Below, piece by piece: positions 45,200-56,760 of a DNA stretch of 64,000 bases. Source of the DNA: Liolophura sinensis. Lineage: Eukaryota > Mollusca > Polyplacophora > Chitonida > Chitonidae. The notes below the pieces were generated by a model that did not search any database, was not told the DNA's origin, and was given only the letters and a program-made list of their open reading frames with translations. Positions within the stretch are counted from its first letter, which is position 1. The number at the start of each line of letters is the position of its first letter. The stretch is from positions 44,819,682 through 44,883,681 of the forward strand of contig NC_088300.1 of the NCBI RefSeq assembly GCF_032854445.1, in the 5' to 3' direction. A program made the position numbers and the translations under genes.

Positions 45200-45302
45200 T
45201 GCCGAAAATAACCCGGCAAGTTGAGTATAGAGGAGATCCGGGCGGCTTGGTTATTACTACAGAGGGAGGATATAACAAGTACAAACACACACAGCCTTAT
45301 CA
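45200..45302 (+). other. Probable noncoding first exon of CH-domain gene 2
   Basis: Runs from about 30 bp after the TATA box to a GTAAGTAC donor at 45303. No start codon in it leads to a supported coding frame. Confidence 0.5.
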
Positions 45303-45874
45303 GTAAGTACGATTGCCTTAGTTTTACCGATTAAGATTTTTCTATTATCAGCAAATCTAGTAGGTTACTTTAGTTTTTCCTTCGTATCGAAGAGATACAG
45401 CAGAGGATTTATGTTGTCTCGTGCACGCTACAGTGCAGAAATTGATTTGTCCATGATGGCTGATATGTACCGGTCGTGTGTAGGCCTAAACACATAGACA
45501 TAGAATTTTTAAACACTATATGCTTAAAATGAATTGGAATTTCCCAAATCTGCTGTGTGTCCATCATAATATTACGTTATGTAGATTGGACTGATTCAAT
45601 GTTTGTTCAAAATACACCCATGACAGGATTTTACTGCTTGTGTGCCCGGTGGGACTTAAAGGTAGCGTATATAACATTGCAAACAGAAGTATATCCTATA
45701 ATTAAGCATATCTAATACTGATCGATCAATGTGTTGAAACAGACACTCGTATAGCAGCCGTCAACCAAAATGGACGCCCAGGTCAATAATCGGATAAGAA
45801 CCATATCTTATATCTTACACTCTTCTGTATACTTTAACCTAAAATGACATTTCCATGAACAGTTAGATTGAAAT

Positions 45875-46000
45875 CCTAGCTGAGGTAAATTGATAAGGGG
45901 CCGTATTTCACCGGTTACGCGTGACCATTAGCCAACTATCACACTGTCGTCGCTGCTCTGTGTTTTTTGTCTCTCTATTCTGTACGTCTTGATTGTCTTT
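45875..46000 (-). repeat. Dispersed repeat R, copy 5
   Basis: Minus orientation. GCCGTATTTCACCGGTTACG, CGTGACCATTAGCCAAC and CTATTCTGTACGTCTTG are the complements of the R landmarks. Confidence 0.85.
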
Positions 46001-47004
46001 AATAATCATATATTTGTCTGCACTAAACACATGTCATTCAGTCAAAGTGAAGCAGAATATTAAGATGAAAAAGCAAAATTAATAAATAACCTATAGGCGC
46101 ATACACTCAGTACAGGATACGTATTCATGATATGGGTATCGATGCATATCGGTTATATAGGTTCACCGACAATACATGACTTTGATCTGGCAGGTTTGTC
46201 ACAGGTGGGGCTAAATAAGAAGCAGCCTGGAATCATGTAACAGACTGTACTAAAGGTGAGCCAGAAACTGATCTGTGAGTTAACGGTATACTGAGGATAG
46301 ATGCTGTGTAATACAACACAAAGACTTGTGTAGCCGCGAGCTGTGCTGAAAATACCATCATGGCTTTTGCAGCATCAACATCTTATCTGTTACGGACTTA
46401 AAAACAACATATATAGTGCACAGTCGCGTATCTTTGGAAGTTGTTTGAAACATCACTTTAAAATCTGAAATTGAGTCTTGCCAAAATGTGGAAAAAATGA
46501 GATGGCACTGCTTATAATTCAGCTCCAATGTCAGCATTTTATAAGCCGTGTATGTAGAGCACCTCATGCTCCTTAGTTTGATGAACACAAGCAACACAGT
46601 GTAGGTTCTCTCTCACACATGTGCTAGTACCTGGGGAAGATGTTTAATAACTGGTGCTTCAACACTCATGCACCCATCACCATGGCAACAGGCTTCAGAA
46701 CTGTCTAAAAGTACCGCATGCGTCGAGCGCGAGTCGTATAACCGACCATCCCACTCTTAGTAAACTCTCAAATCTGAACCACATGGGAACAGCTGATTAA
46801 AGATATGCTCGGAAAATAACTAATGGCACATGTGAAGCATCTATCATATATCTACCACACAGACGCCGTCGTTAAATAACAAGTACTATAGGTAATTAGC
46901 TTCCCTCCCAGCCACAAACAGTACCTCAGGCCTGTCCCCTCACAATGGTCATTGGTGTGGTATGTTAACCTCTTCTCTTTTTTAAGACTTTTTTTTTTTA
47001 AATT

Positions 47005-47028
47005 GTCTGATTGTCTTGACAATCAGAC
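47005..47028. repeat. Perfect 11-bp hairpin with 2-nt loop
   Basis: GTCTGATTGTC, TT, GACAATCAGAC. Preceded by an oligo-T run. Function unknown. Confidence 0.85.
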
Positions 47029-47250
47029 GACGAAACTTATAGTCTCGAACATTCTCACCCATATAGATAGATGATTCATGTTCACGGTAGGCGTATTACT
47101 CGTATTGCCCAGGCCGAATGACCTTCCCTGAAGTCCAATCCACACTGTGAAACTTGTAGCGCATACTCGATCAGCAGAATTTCACAAATCGATATATATG
47201 TGGGGAAAAACAGGCTAAAGTTCTGTTCCTTAAAAACTCTGAGCGTCATT

Positions 47251-47485
47251 GGGACTACGTGGCCGAGGTAGTTAGTGTGCCAGCGCGGATCAATAACGTA
47301 TGAGCTTCTCACATATGCGGTCGTTGTGAGTTCAAGTCCAGCTCTATCTGGCTTCCTCTCCGGCCGTACGTGGGAAGGTCTCAGCATCCTGCGGATGGTC
47401 GTGGGTTTCCCCGAGCTTTGCCCCTCCCACTGAAATATTCTTGTCAGTACGGCGTAAAACACCAGTGAAATGTATAAATAATTCT
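47251..47485 (+). mobile_element. SINE family A, full-length
   Basis: tRNA-like head (TGGCCGAGGTAGTTAGTGTG), B-box-like TGTGAGTTCAAGTCC, GGCTTCCTCTCCGGCCGTAC, a core lacking the ATAATGCTGGCCGCC block, and an AAAACACCAGTGAAATG tail. Confidence 0.92.
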
Positions 47486-48445
47486 AAGCTTCATAACATA
47501 ATTTGTCACATCAATTGTCATCCACAAGCGCGACCCATTTCAAAAACAACTTTCAACACGAACTTCTAAAGTCGAATACTTTATATTCATTTCATAAAAT
47601 GTCATAAATTTATTGTCTGACTTATATGTTGTAGCTTTTCGGGTGTCTACGACGTATCGATAGACCTATATCAATACCTGAAATGTCATGTAAAACCTGG
47701 TGCAATTCAAAATAGACGTACATGTATGTGGTGAATGTATTTACTTACTTCATGGTTGTTTAATGCCACAATAAAATTAATTTCGTTCTCACGTTGAGTA
47801 TTTTAATCTCCTCTGGGTTATGGTGTGCTGAATAGTTACAAACTTTATATACATATATGCTTCTAAGCCTATAGACAAGTGGACAAGAAAAAAATAGAGG
47901 ACATTTGGGTCAAAAAGTCGGTACAAACTGAACAAAATAACCACCGACAAGAAAATGTCGTTCATTCCTGTCAGTGGTCGATCGGTGTGATAAGAACTGT
48001 CTTTATGGATGCTATTTCTGGTACTGAACTTTCTGGCAGTAATTCTTACACTCAATCTATCTTTAGTGGGTTTCCGTATCTCCACCAGTAAAACAAGCAC
48101 AATTATTTACCGGTGAGTAAGATGATAGGGACGTAGATTCCAGACGTTTATACAGGTGCTTTGCCGTGTTATGGTTTTAAGTATAATTTCGACAGATATT
48201 CAGCGACATTTGGTTTCCAAAGATGAATTGCAGCTCACGCATCGTGTACACGGTATATACTACGGGACGTTTTAATATTTCGCTATATTGAGGGGTTAAT
48301 TTAGGATTATCTGTTTGAATGGGATTTTACGTCACCCTCCAGAACATTGCACAGCATACGACCACGTTTACGTTTTATCACTGTAGAAAACTGAAGTTTG
48401 ATTTCTAACAGGTGACTTCATTGGTCACTGCGCTGTCCTCTACAG

Positions 48446-48585
48446 CGAGACATGGGCCGTTTTCATGAAGTGCACATAGGTAAGTCAGCCCTTATCCACC
48501 CTGACAACGTGTGTTGTATAGATATGAAGCACACTTAGGTAAGGGCTACTTAACACTAATTACACTTCATAAAAGTGGCTCCAGG
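48446..48585. mobile_element. Small inverted-repeat element (MITE-like)
   Basis: The ends GGGCCGTTTTCATGAAGTGC and CACTTCATAAAAGTGGCTCC are imperfect inverted repeats. Interior words AGGTAAGTCAGCCCTTA and AGGTAAGGGCTACTTA are partly repeated. No coding content. Confidence 0.6.
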
Positions 48586-48609
48586 TCTTAACTTACTGAA
48601 TGACCTGTT

Positions 48610-48722
48610 CCTTAATGCCATACTCAAGGACTTTTCACTTGTGCGATGGTGGTCGCACTATGGTGGAGGAAACTGGAGTGCCCGGGGTAAACCAGCCAAC
48701 CATTGGCAAGTTACTGATGATC
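48610..48722 (-). mobile_element. SINE family A variant, 3' half
   Basis: TTAATGCCATACTCAAGGAC and ACTTTTCACTTGTGCGATGG, then GGAGGAAACTGGAGTGCCC and CCATTGGCAAGTTACTGA. The GGCACTCCAGTTTCCTCC complement here is the likely relative of the 43-bp minisatellite unit. Confidence 0.8.
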
Positions 48723-49377
48723 TTATCCTAATGTGACTTAGACTTTGCACACCGCACCGATGGAAGACAAGAACAAGGTCTTCCTGCTCTTCGAATGTCT
48801 GCGACTTTATAAGCCCATGTTCACAAGGTGTTGGTTTCCTCTTAGTTCAACTTGGTTTCCCTCACTGGTAAACCTGACCGCTGTCATATATACAGGTGAC
48901 AAGTCTTTAGCACGGCGTAAAAACAGAAATTAATAAATTTATATAAATGAATACATTGTTTCCAACAAGACAAATTTCGACACTATGAAATATAATATTT
49001 CACAGTTTTAACTCATTAGGTAAAAAAGGATATTTCAGTTTTTTTTTTACTTCAGTGAAAAACTGCATGGCACTGTGGAATTATTCCCCACATTTTCAGA
49101 TAACGCTCATAAAAGGATAAAAAAAATCTTAATGTATAACGTATAGTGTTAGACATTTTTGAGTGAACATGTTTTCTCTAAGTCTCTTATTCGTTGTTAG
49201 TTCCTTTTTCTTACATGCCAGTAGGTGCAGACTATATAGTTCACTACATAATGTATTTTGAAGGTTATCATATAGAGTATATAGTCTAAAGCTTAACCGA
49301 TATACAGATGATTGTGGGAGCGTAAAGTTATTAAATAAATAAGGTGCTTGCCTTTTAGAGGGATTTTTTTTTTTGCT

Positions 49378-49488
49378 TTAACCCCTCAGTGCTGAGCGCC
49401 AAGCGAGGCAGAAATAAGTACCATTTATGAAGTCTTTGGAATGACCCGACCCGGGTTTGATCACGGGTCTCCCGACTGTAACCAATAG
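49378..49488 (-). mobile_element. SINE family B, 5' portion
   Basis: AACCCCTCAGTGCTGAGCGC, TAAGTACCATTTATGAAGTC and GACCCGACCCGGGTTTGAT are complements of the family B head-proximal section. Confidence 0.8.
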
Positions 49489-49520
49489 GACACCGAAGCT
49501 GTCTAGGAAAGTTCGTCAGT

Positions 49521-49620
49521 GTATAACCCTGGGGGCTCCGGTTTCAACCACCCATACTCTTCCAGCAACTGCCATTGCCTATCATAAGTGAAAAATTCTC
49601 GTTAAACAACAATCAAGTAA
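49521..49620 (+). mobile_element. SINE family A, diverged 3' part
   Basis: GGGGGCTCCGGTTTCAACCA, ATCATAAGTGAAAAATTCTC and AACAACAATCAAGT. Confidence 0.65.
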
Positions 49621-49750
49621 AACACAGTTCATTGGGGGTAAGAAAGTACATTATACATGTTGTGATGTGTTCTGAAGGTCTTCCCTTATATACATGTAAC
49701 ATATATTGTCTTTTCATCTTGAAGGTTAATCTGTAGACCACTTATACAAG

Positions 49751-52700
49751 ATGACCAGCGCACTGAGAGCAAGCAAAGCCGGCCTCGGCTATGAGGTCGA
49801 GAAGAAGATGGAGGCTGTAAGTCCACATTAATATTAGGCCAGTTGTGTACATATTGTACATATAGGTGACAATTATGGACTGGCAACTCATATATGGTGT
49901 GCTGTCCTGCACATTTAAGTCAACGGATTATTAGTAACGAGCACTAATTCGCAATACCTGCAAAAATGCCCACCGCATTTCGTGTCGTCTTGCACTGAGT
50001 TGCTGGACAGACTCGTTAAGTCATTGGACCGACCAAGCAACCAAGCGATGATCGCAGACATGCAGCGTGTCGCCATACAGTACCTGAGTTCAACTGAAAA
50101 GCTAACCATACATATTTTGATTTACTGACGATTCCCTTTAATTGTTCCCATGCTCATTATATAGTGAATTAAGAATAAACAGCTATCCCTATAATCATCG
50201 GATGACACAATTGCTATGTTTCAGAACTACGACAGAGAAGAGCAGGCTGGAACCCCGCAAGCCATTGTAAATTGGACGAACGCCATCCTTAACGGCAAGC
50301 ACGAACCTTGTGTAAGTTACTTACGTCTGACTGATGATGAATAATGCGATATTGTGTTGCACTCTGCTCTTGGTCTGAGCCTGGAAAGGTTTCTTCCGTT
50401 GCGTGTGTACTACATATACTCATACTTAAAAAAATAACTGCACAAAAACCATGCTCTAATGAAGTCAACATAAATATTTGTGAATAATAATCTCTGTGAC
50501 GGCTGTAGCATGAACTGGTGTAGGTCGGGAGGGGACGGTGCCTGTATATCTTAGAGACATGTGTCAGTGTCACAATTGTTGACAGCCCTGTCAAACTTCA
50601 AACTTTCAGTGACCGTTTCGAACTTTTATAAATAGGTCTATCGACCCAATGTTATAAATGCCAAAATCCATATATAGGATGTTCATAGATGTATATTGGG
50701 GTTAGATTTAATTGTAACAGCGTTGTCGTTATTGAAGAGGGGTAGGCCTACGGTGATATAGCAGAAATTCCAGTCCTAAAATTACCCGCTCTGGGTTTCG
50801 AACCTCGGTGAGCATTCTTATATCTAAAGGTTTCTTTAATGGAAACTGCTGAAATACCTGTCATTCTATGAGAATCTATCTTGAGTTCTCCCAGACTAAC
50901 CCCATACAAACCTTTATGCTTTATTTCAGCCAGGTTCGGGCATTAAAGACATTGGTGCATATTTCAAGAGTGGCGTACCCCTGTGCAAGTAGGTTATAAT
51001 ACATATTAAACGTGCATTTATCTACATATATCTGGTGTAACTCCAATCCATACCTGCGTTCAGTGGATTTGCAATAATAAACTGATGGCGCATTTCAACA
51101 TCGGCTATTCATCGCAAATGACAAGAGATTCTCAGTTACATTTCGGGTGTTGCTGGCTCACTGTAACAGTCAGGCCATAGCCAATGATGGAGGTCGCGCT
51201 TTCGGATCAATTCTTGACTGCTTCTGCATATGTGCTGATGGACGGAGAGCTGCAGGCTCAGGCTGCAGACGTTGGGCGGATCTAGTCTAAACCAAAACGA
51301 GGCTATATGGCATTATGGCTATGCAGTTGGAGAGAGAATACCTCGCGTGAAGCATAGATATTAGCAGTATATGGGAACTGTGGTGAATAATAAACCCTGA
51401 AAGTCAGGGTAAGAAGTCTGTTTTATTTATAATTTGACGCTTTTAATCGAACGATAGGTCCTTCCCCGCCCAATTTTTCTAGCTTTCACTCAGTAGTTCT
51501 CCGTCCATAAACATAAATAAACACGAGAGCTACAGTACTCTACTTACTTTGCCTGCAGCTTCAGGTCAGGGTGTTTGCCAAGTACCAGTCAAAGGGCGGT
51601 GATTTTGGTCCAGGCACTCCGTTTTCCTCCACTCATGCCCTGGCTGCCGCGTGATACAAGTGAAAAATTGATAACAAGCCCTTTAAATTGTCTTTCCAGA
51701 CTCATCAACGAGCTGTTGGCGTCCGAAGGTAAGCCACCCATCCCTTACCAGAAGAAGGTCATGTCCCCGTTCGTTGCACTGACAAACCTGGAGAATTTCG
51801 CTAAGGGTTGTGAGAATTACGGCCTCAGCAAGGAGTGCACAGTCCAGTCGACAGACGTCCACGAGTGCAGGAAGGCCGGGCTCTACAACTTTATCAACAC
51901 CATGCACAGTTTAGGATTCCTGGTAGGATTTCATGATTCCATGTGATTGTTTATTAAATATGATGAGGGCACAGCGTTCAGAGTTATGCTAGATAAGTGA
52001 CGTCTGATAAATTGCAATTAAGTGCACCGAATCTTCTGTCTTTTCTCTAATTTCGCGTAACTCATGAGACAATAGGGGGCGTATACGTTGCTATTATTTA
52101 AACACGAACGGTTTAGAATAAAACCCGAACTGATGTAAATCGACAAGAAGCCAGATTTCATCGGTTACTTTTGACCATATATGTTAACAACATGCATCAC
52201 ACTATCGTTGCTGCTGCTGTTTTACTGTATGCTTTGTTTTATTCGTCTTTTACATTCAGTGCATTACAAACACAAGCATAATCAAGTAATGCTCTTATTC
52301 CCCAGCATTTCTGAATGCAGTATGAGGTTATCTTTTCTTTATTAAGATGAAAGTGACCTTTGGTGGAATGACAATAGCTAATTATGATCAGGGCGTCAGA
52401 TAAACGCTGATGTGATAAACTTTACAGAACTATGCCCTCAGAATACAGCCTAAATAAACTATGCGTAAAAATTCCACAAAAGAGCAAATAATTACACAGT
52501 GAACAGTCAAAACAACTTCATTTTGATGGAAATCTAAAACAATCATAACTGATTGTTAACTTGTTCATTGACTGAGGAAGAATTCAGCCAATCTGAATTT
52601 TTATTGGTGTATATCGTTTGACAATAGCTTTATCAATTCTTCATTTGTTGCTTTTATCTTTAAGCCAAATTAGAGTCTCAGCTGTGTAACAAACCGTTTT

Positions 52701-52946
52701 AAACCTTCTGTTCGTAATAGGGGTGAAACAAGTTACTATACGAGCCAATGGTACAAAATCAGTGTTTATGAATTTCCCTCCTGATAACTTGTCGTTTTTT
52801 CTCAATATTACTTATTGAATGTTATTACTATTTTCTTTATCATTATGTTATTGAGTGTACCATATTTTTTCACTCTGCAGGCAAATTCGAAAGGCTACAT
52901 GCCAGCCTACACAGGCGAAATCGTGAAGTACCTGGACAACGAGTAA
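49751..52946 (+). CDS. Calponin/transgelin-like single CH-domain protein, copy 2
   Basis: Exons 49751-49816, 50225-50311, 50930-50988, 51700-51922 and 52881-52946 give 166 residues. All exons after the first have exactly the lengths of copy 1 (87, 59, 223, 66) and the same intron phases, so the pair arose by tandem duplication. Landmarks: RASKAGLGYEVEKKMEANYD (6-25), PQAIVNWTNAILN, SGVPLCKLINELL, SPFVALTNLENFAKGCENYG, VHECRKAGLYNFINTMHSL, and the C-terminus TGEIVKYLDNE. The fourth coding exon matches copy 1 at about 44 of 75 residues by eye, so the split is old. It has no calponin repeat. Polyadenylation signal at 53475. Both copies look intact. Confidence 0.95.
52075..52260 (-). repeat. Dispersed repeat R, copy 6
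   Basis: In the last intron of copy 2. GTTGCTATTATTTAAACACG, TTTCATCGGTTACTTTTGAC, ATCACACTATCGTTGCTG and TTCGTCTTTTAC are R complements. Confidence 0.82.
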
Positions 52947-53474
52947 CTCCACAGATGTGGTAAATCGGCGTCATGGGCCGCACACTAGCGTCCTGAATCC
53001 AAAACAGACGACTCTACGGGGCATCCTGCTTCATGTGCACGGGGTCCTGGCGCCGCAAATAGTGCCGCTGTTTTGCTCATGTTCATATTTACCGTCACGC
53101 AGCGGAGAGGATACCAACGGACGCCTGTGACGGATCAAAAAGTTAACAATTCGGATCATTTAGATTGCTCTGTTGTCGTCATATCATATCGTACTTTAAA
53201 TGTGAAATAACTGTCAACTTCGAACTGAAACCTTCATAATTTACTTTTGCAGACATTGTTGTTTTTCCGAACAAGGAAGTTGGGGTCGCTCACTAATGTG
53301 ACGTGAAGTTTTATATAGCTTAGACAGTGGTGTTTTTCATAGAAGTAAGAAAGTGCCTGTAAAAGAAAGATGAAGTTTGATAAGAAATGGCAGATTAACA
53401 CAGAACAGGTGTCGCTATGTGCTCTAGTTAGCATACATCTCCTGTAAACTTTATATACAAGCAACTATCATCAC

Positions 53475-53480
53475 AATAAA
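53475..53480 (+). terminator. Polyadenylation signal of CH-domain gene 2
   Basis: AATAAA about 530 bp after the stop codon and the only good candidate there. Confidence 0.65.
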
Positions 53481-54585
53481 CTGTTTATCTCGCCTTCGTC
53501 CATTTTCTCTTGGTTTCTCAATCTCAGTTTTTTTCTTTTACGATTTTAGTCTACGTTTGTATGGTGTTATATTCATGTAAGGCAATATAACGCGTTAGTG
53601 CGAGATTTGCATGTTATCACATAGATTTGTGTTCCTGTGTCAGTCCTGTTTTTTTTTAAAGACAATTCAAAAACTAACGTCAGGGTGCACTCCATCCTTC
53701 AGGGTGTATCAAAACCTGATACAGTTGCCGTGGCAGTGTGTCACGTCGTTTGAGACAAAAATTATCTACGAAATACGTTTTCACGACCTTAAGTTTGCAA
53801 ACACTTATGTTCCTTATCTTTTCATCTGCCGATTTACATTAAGCACAGCGTCGATCAGTTTTTTTCTACGCCGCATGGGTCCGAGATTCCTTGGTAATGC
53901 TGTACTGACAGCCTCGATGTATTTGAAAAGGACAGGTAACTGCATCTGGGTTTTAAATGAAGCGTTGGTTTTTAAATCTGACGTTGGTTTGGAGCCATCC
54001 TTGATCGAACAAAATTTTGTCAGACCTAACGTCATATAGCAATCTCGGACTGTTTATCATAAGGAAACTCTATATGGTTCACTAAGGTATATTTCACCTC
54101 TATATTTACCCTGCAGAAGATTATAGATAATGCACAGGCCAAGTGTTAGCATATAGCCATGTTGTAACAGTTTGGTGTGCCACGTGGCCATTCTTTTAGC
54201 ATAAAGAAAACAAATGGTTTAAGCATACTTTCTTGTCAGACGCTCAGCAAGTAAGGAAGCAAGCACCGATAAACCTGGCGTCAGTATCACTACATGTTCA
54301 TGACTGGATTGAAGGTCACGTCTGGTGTCATTGGCATGGCGTTCCCGTGTACTAATAGTATATACTGTATGCTGACATTCAGAACTGACAAGGTCAGTTC
54401 ATTCACCGACATGGGTTAAACGTCTTATTTGTGAATATTTCACTTATACAACGACAGTTGGTTTCATGGGTGAAGAGAACCAGATTCTCCAAAGCAAACA
54501 AACTGTAACTTTGCCAGATGTTGCACATCACAGATTGCCAATATGCAGTATGTACAAAACGAGCTCAATGTTTATAGACCACTTC

Positions 54586-54905
54586 TGTGACCTAATGGTT
54601 AGAGCGTCCGCCTCGAAGTCGGCAAACCCCGAATCAAACTTGGATCGGGTCATACCAAAGACTTTAAGAATGATACTTGTTGTTGCCTCGCTTGGCGCTC
54701 AGCACAGAGGGGTAAGAGCAAGAAACATGACCCGGTGGGGCTTCATGTCTGATGTTTTCGACATGATACTTCAGTGACGGCATGGACTCGCCCTGCCACA
54801 AGAAGACATAGTATATATATACACACCTAATCATTCCTCGACGTCAGATGAATGAAAAATTGTTAAGTAAGACGTTAAACCCCAAGCATTCATTCTTTCA
54901 TTCAA
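54586..54905 (+). mobile_element. SINE family B, full-length tRNA-derived copy
   Basis: The tRNA-like head TAATGGTTAGAGCGTCCGC is followed by CTCGAAGTCGG (A-box and anticodon-arm-like) and a B-box-like stretch. The body is CATACCAAAGACTTTAAGAA, CGCTTGGCGCTCAGCAC, GACCCGGTGGGGCTTCATG and GCCACAAGAAGACATAGTAT. The 3' end is TGAAAAATTGTTAAGTAAG, ACGTTAAACCCCAAGCA and TTCATTC repeats. Confidence 0.93.
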
Positions 54906-55380
54906 AGTTTATGCAATGTTGCCGGCCAGCAAATGACTCCAACGCACTCCATGTAAGATCACTTGGAAGATCCAACGAGTGCTGTAAACTGATTACTGCC
55001 ACCACTTTGCATAACACTGAAGGAATAGGAATCTCGCCAATTTCCGACAGAAGCCGGTTCCATAGGTTCTGCCAAAACACGTTATCACGCCAGCATTCCT
55101 TATGGACACTGTGTCGCCTAGAGAAACATTAACGTTTTATAGAAAAGATCACAACAGTATACAGCTTGAGCCGACCTGTTTTAGATAAGAAATGTTTCCC
55201 ATTCAACCAACACTTCCGGCTCGTGTTTTAATTTAAGCTCGATAAAAGAACTCATTGTCTTGGTCTAATTTTATATAGTAATTCTGAAAATCATGATAAT
55301 GCTCAAGCAAATAAACGAACTCTGCTGGTTCTTCTTGCCTTACAATGCGACGTAATCATTTAGAGTAATGGAGTTGTCAA

Positions 55381-55562
55381 TGCCCAGGATCACACCTAAT
55401 TCATAGGGTGTCTTCAGCATATTACTTTAGTGGCTGAAGCACTTCGGCGGCATAACCCTGCCACAACAAGACACAGTATATGTATAAATCCTAATGAATC
55501 CTCATCTCTATACGACTGAAAAAGTATTCAGTACGACGTAAAACTCCAAGCATACACACACA
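55381..55562 (+). mobile_element. SINE family B, 3' part
   Basis: GGGTGTCTTCAGCATATTAC, CTGCCACAACAAGACACAG, GACTGAAAAAGTATTCAGTA, CGACGTAAAACTCCAAGCA. Confidence 0.88.
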
Positions 55563-56257
55563 CATACTTTATGTTACGTTAAGACTGGCAATAAGACTTA
55601 AACCTGGCTTAGGTTTTAAGACACTTTGGAACAACTGTCCCCCGTTCTTTTTAGGATGAGTTGACCTAATTTGTAACAGTAAGAACAGTATATGCTCACG
55701 TCTGAGGGCTCCTTCAAAATAACAAGGGTTTTCTTTGGCACCGATGCTGTAGGGCACGTGACTGCAGTGCAGATAGTTCGATCTAATTACGGCATAGTCT
55801 TTAGCTGGGTCATCCACTGATATCTCTCTGCACGTATGCAGTCAATTATTCCTAGAAATTCATGCTGTGTTATGTGGTCTCAAGTCTGTGGTACACTTAA
55901 AACGAACACACTGATTGGTTACAACACCTCCCCCTTTCGCTTTGACACTTCACTGGTCGAAACGTGATATATACGTACATTCGAAATGAACCAGGATTAT
56001 CCGCCAAACGTGCCGGTCGTTTCTGAAGAGATGAAGTGTTATAGCCTGAACGGTCTATGCCATGTCGATATGGCAAGCTTCTGAAGAAGCATTAAGTGTT
56101 TCAGCTGCGTAGTGTGCGTATTTTCCAAACAATATAGGTAAGCGTATGAGCTATTCATTGAGAATAAGCGCTCAGTGTTTTCTTACTGAAAAATATAGAT
56201 ATGCCAATTAGTAGATATCGATATTTTTGTAATAGTAGAGTTAATGTACGGTGTACA

Positions 56258-56325
56258 TGAGTAAGTGAGTGCTTGGGGTTTAACGTCGTTCTTCACAATA
56301 TTTCAGCCACATGACGACGAAAGAT
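56258..56325 (-). mobile_element. SINE family B, 3' end
   Basis: GAGTGCTTGGGGTTTAACGT and CTTCACAATATTTCAGCCAC are complements of the family B tail. Confidence 0.85.
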
Positions 56326-56471
56326 GTCCATGAGAGAGTGTCATTAGACATGCATGTCCTCAAAATTTACAGTCATTTAATAAAGCCATATTTTTATTTG
56401 CTACACATATACAAGCACTCGGTTTGCGTGTATTCAAGGATAGTCTTTATGCGGAAAGCCATAAATACATC

Positions 56472-56760
56472 TCACCAAATTCGTGTAGCAAACACCTTTA
56501 CATGTGCAGCCTCATTGCTCTTAATGTGGTGCGAGACCAGGCTTATATCATCGGCAAATAAGATAAATTTCAGCTGGTCGGAAGATGCTGTGATAGCATT
56601 TGCAAAAATCCAGAAAAGAGCTGGTTCAAGTACAGAACCTTGTGGTATACCACATGCGAGCGACCTGCTGCGTACAAGACTTAACACCTTCATAGTTTAC
56701 AACCTGGATGCGGTCCAGATGTTAACTTTTGAACCACTTGATAGTGGTACCACATATTCC
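56472..56760 (-). pseudogene. LINE reverse-transcriptase fragment
   Basis: On the minus strand the frame reads CGIPQGSVLEPALFWIFANA and then FILFADDISLVSHH: RT motif B-like PQGS and the catalytic FADD box in the right order and spacing. The consensus GPLLF appears as EPALF. Upstream sequence (to about 56760) continues the RT in another frame. The fragment differs from the LINE at the left end (HVDD box) and looks like a Jockey/CR1/L2-type RT. Heavily truncated. Confidence 0.88.

Larger units (their letters stand above)
45303..49736 (+). other. Long first intron of CH-domain gene 2
   Basis: 4.4 kb with a minus-strand copy of repeat R (45875-46000), a perfect 11-bp hairpin (47005-47028), family A SINEs (47251-47485, 48610-48722, 49521-49620), a small inverted-repeat element (48446-48585) and a family B SINE piece (49378-49488). 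No coding exon is supported. Confidence 0.6.
53481..56470. other. Intergenic region with SINE family B copies
   Basis: No gene supported. It holds family B SINEs (54305-54375 remnant, 54586-54905 full, 55381-55562, 56258-56325). Open frames on both strands at 53611-54039 have no recognisable family. Confidence 0.65.

Noticed and set aside
53611-54039. Open frames on both strands, including a basic minus-strand peptide ending RRRKKLIDAVLNVNRQMKR
   Set aside because: No recognisable family, no clear splice sites, and the opposite strand is equally open. It may be an old retrocopy but I cannot support it.
54586-54660. Possible tRNA gene (GGTTAGAGCG)
   Set aside because: It is the head of a family B SINE with the full SINE body following.
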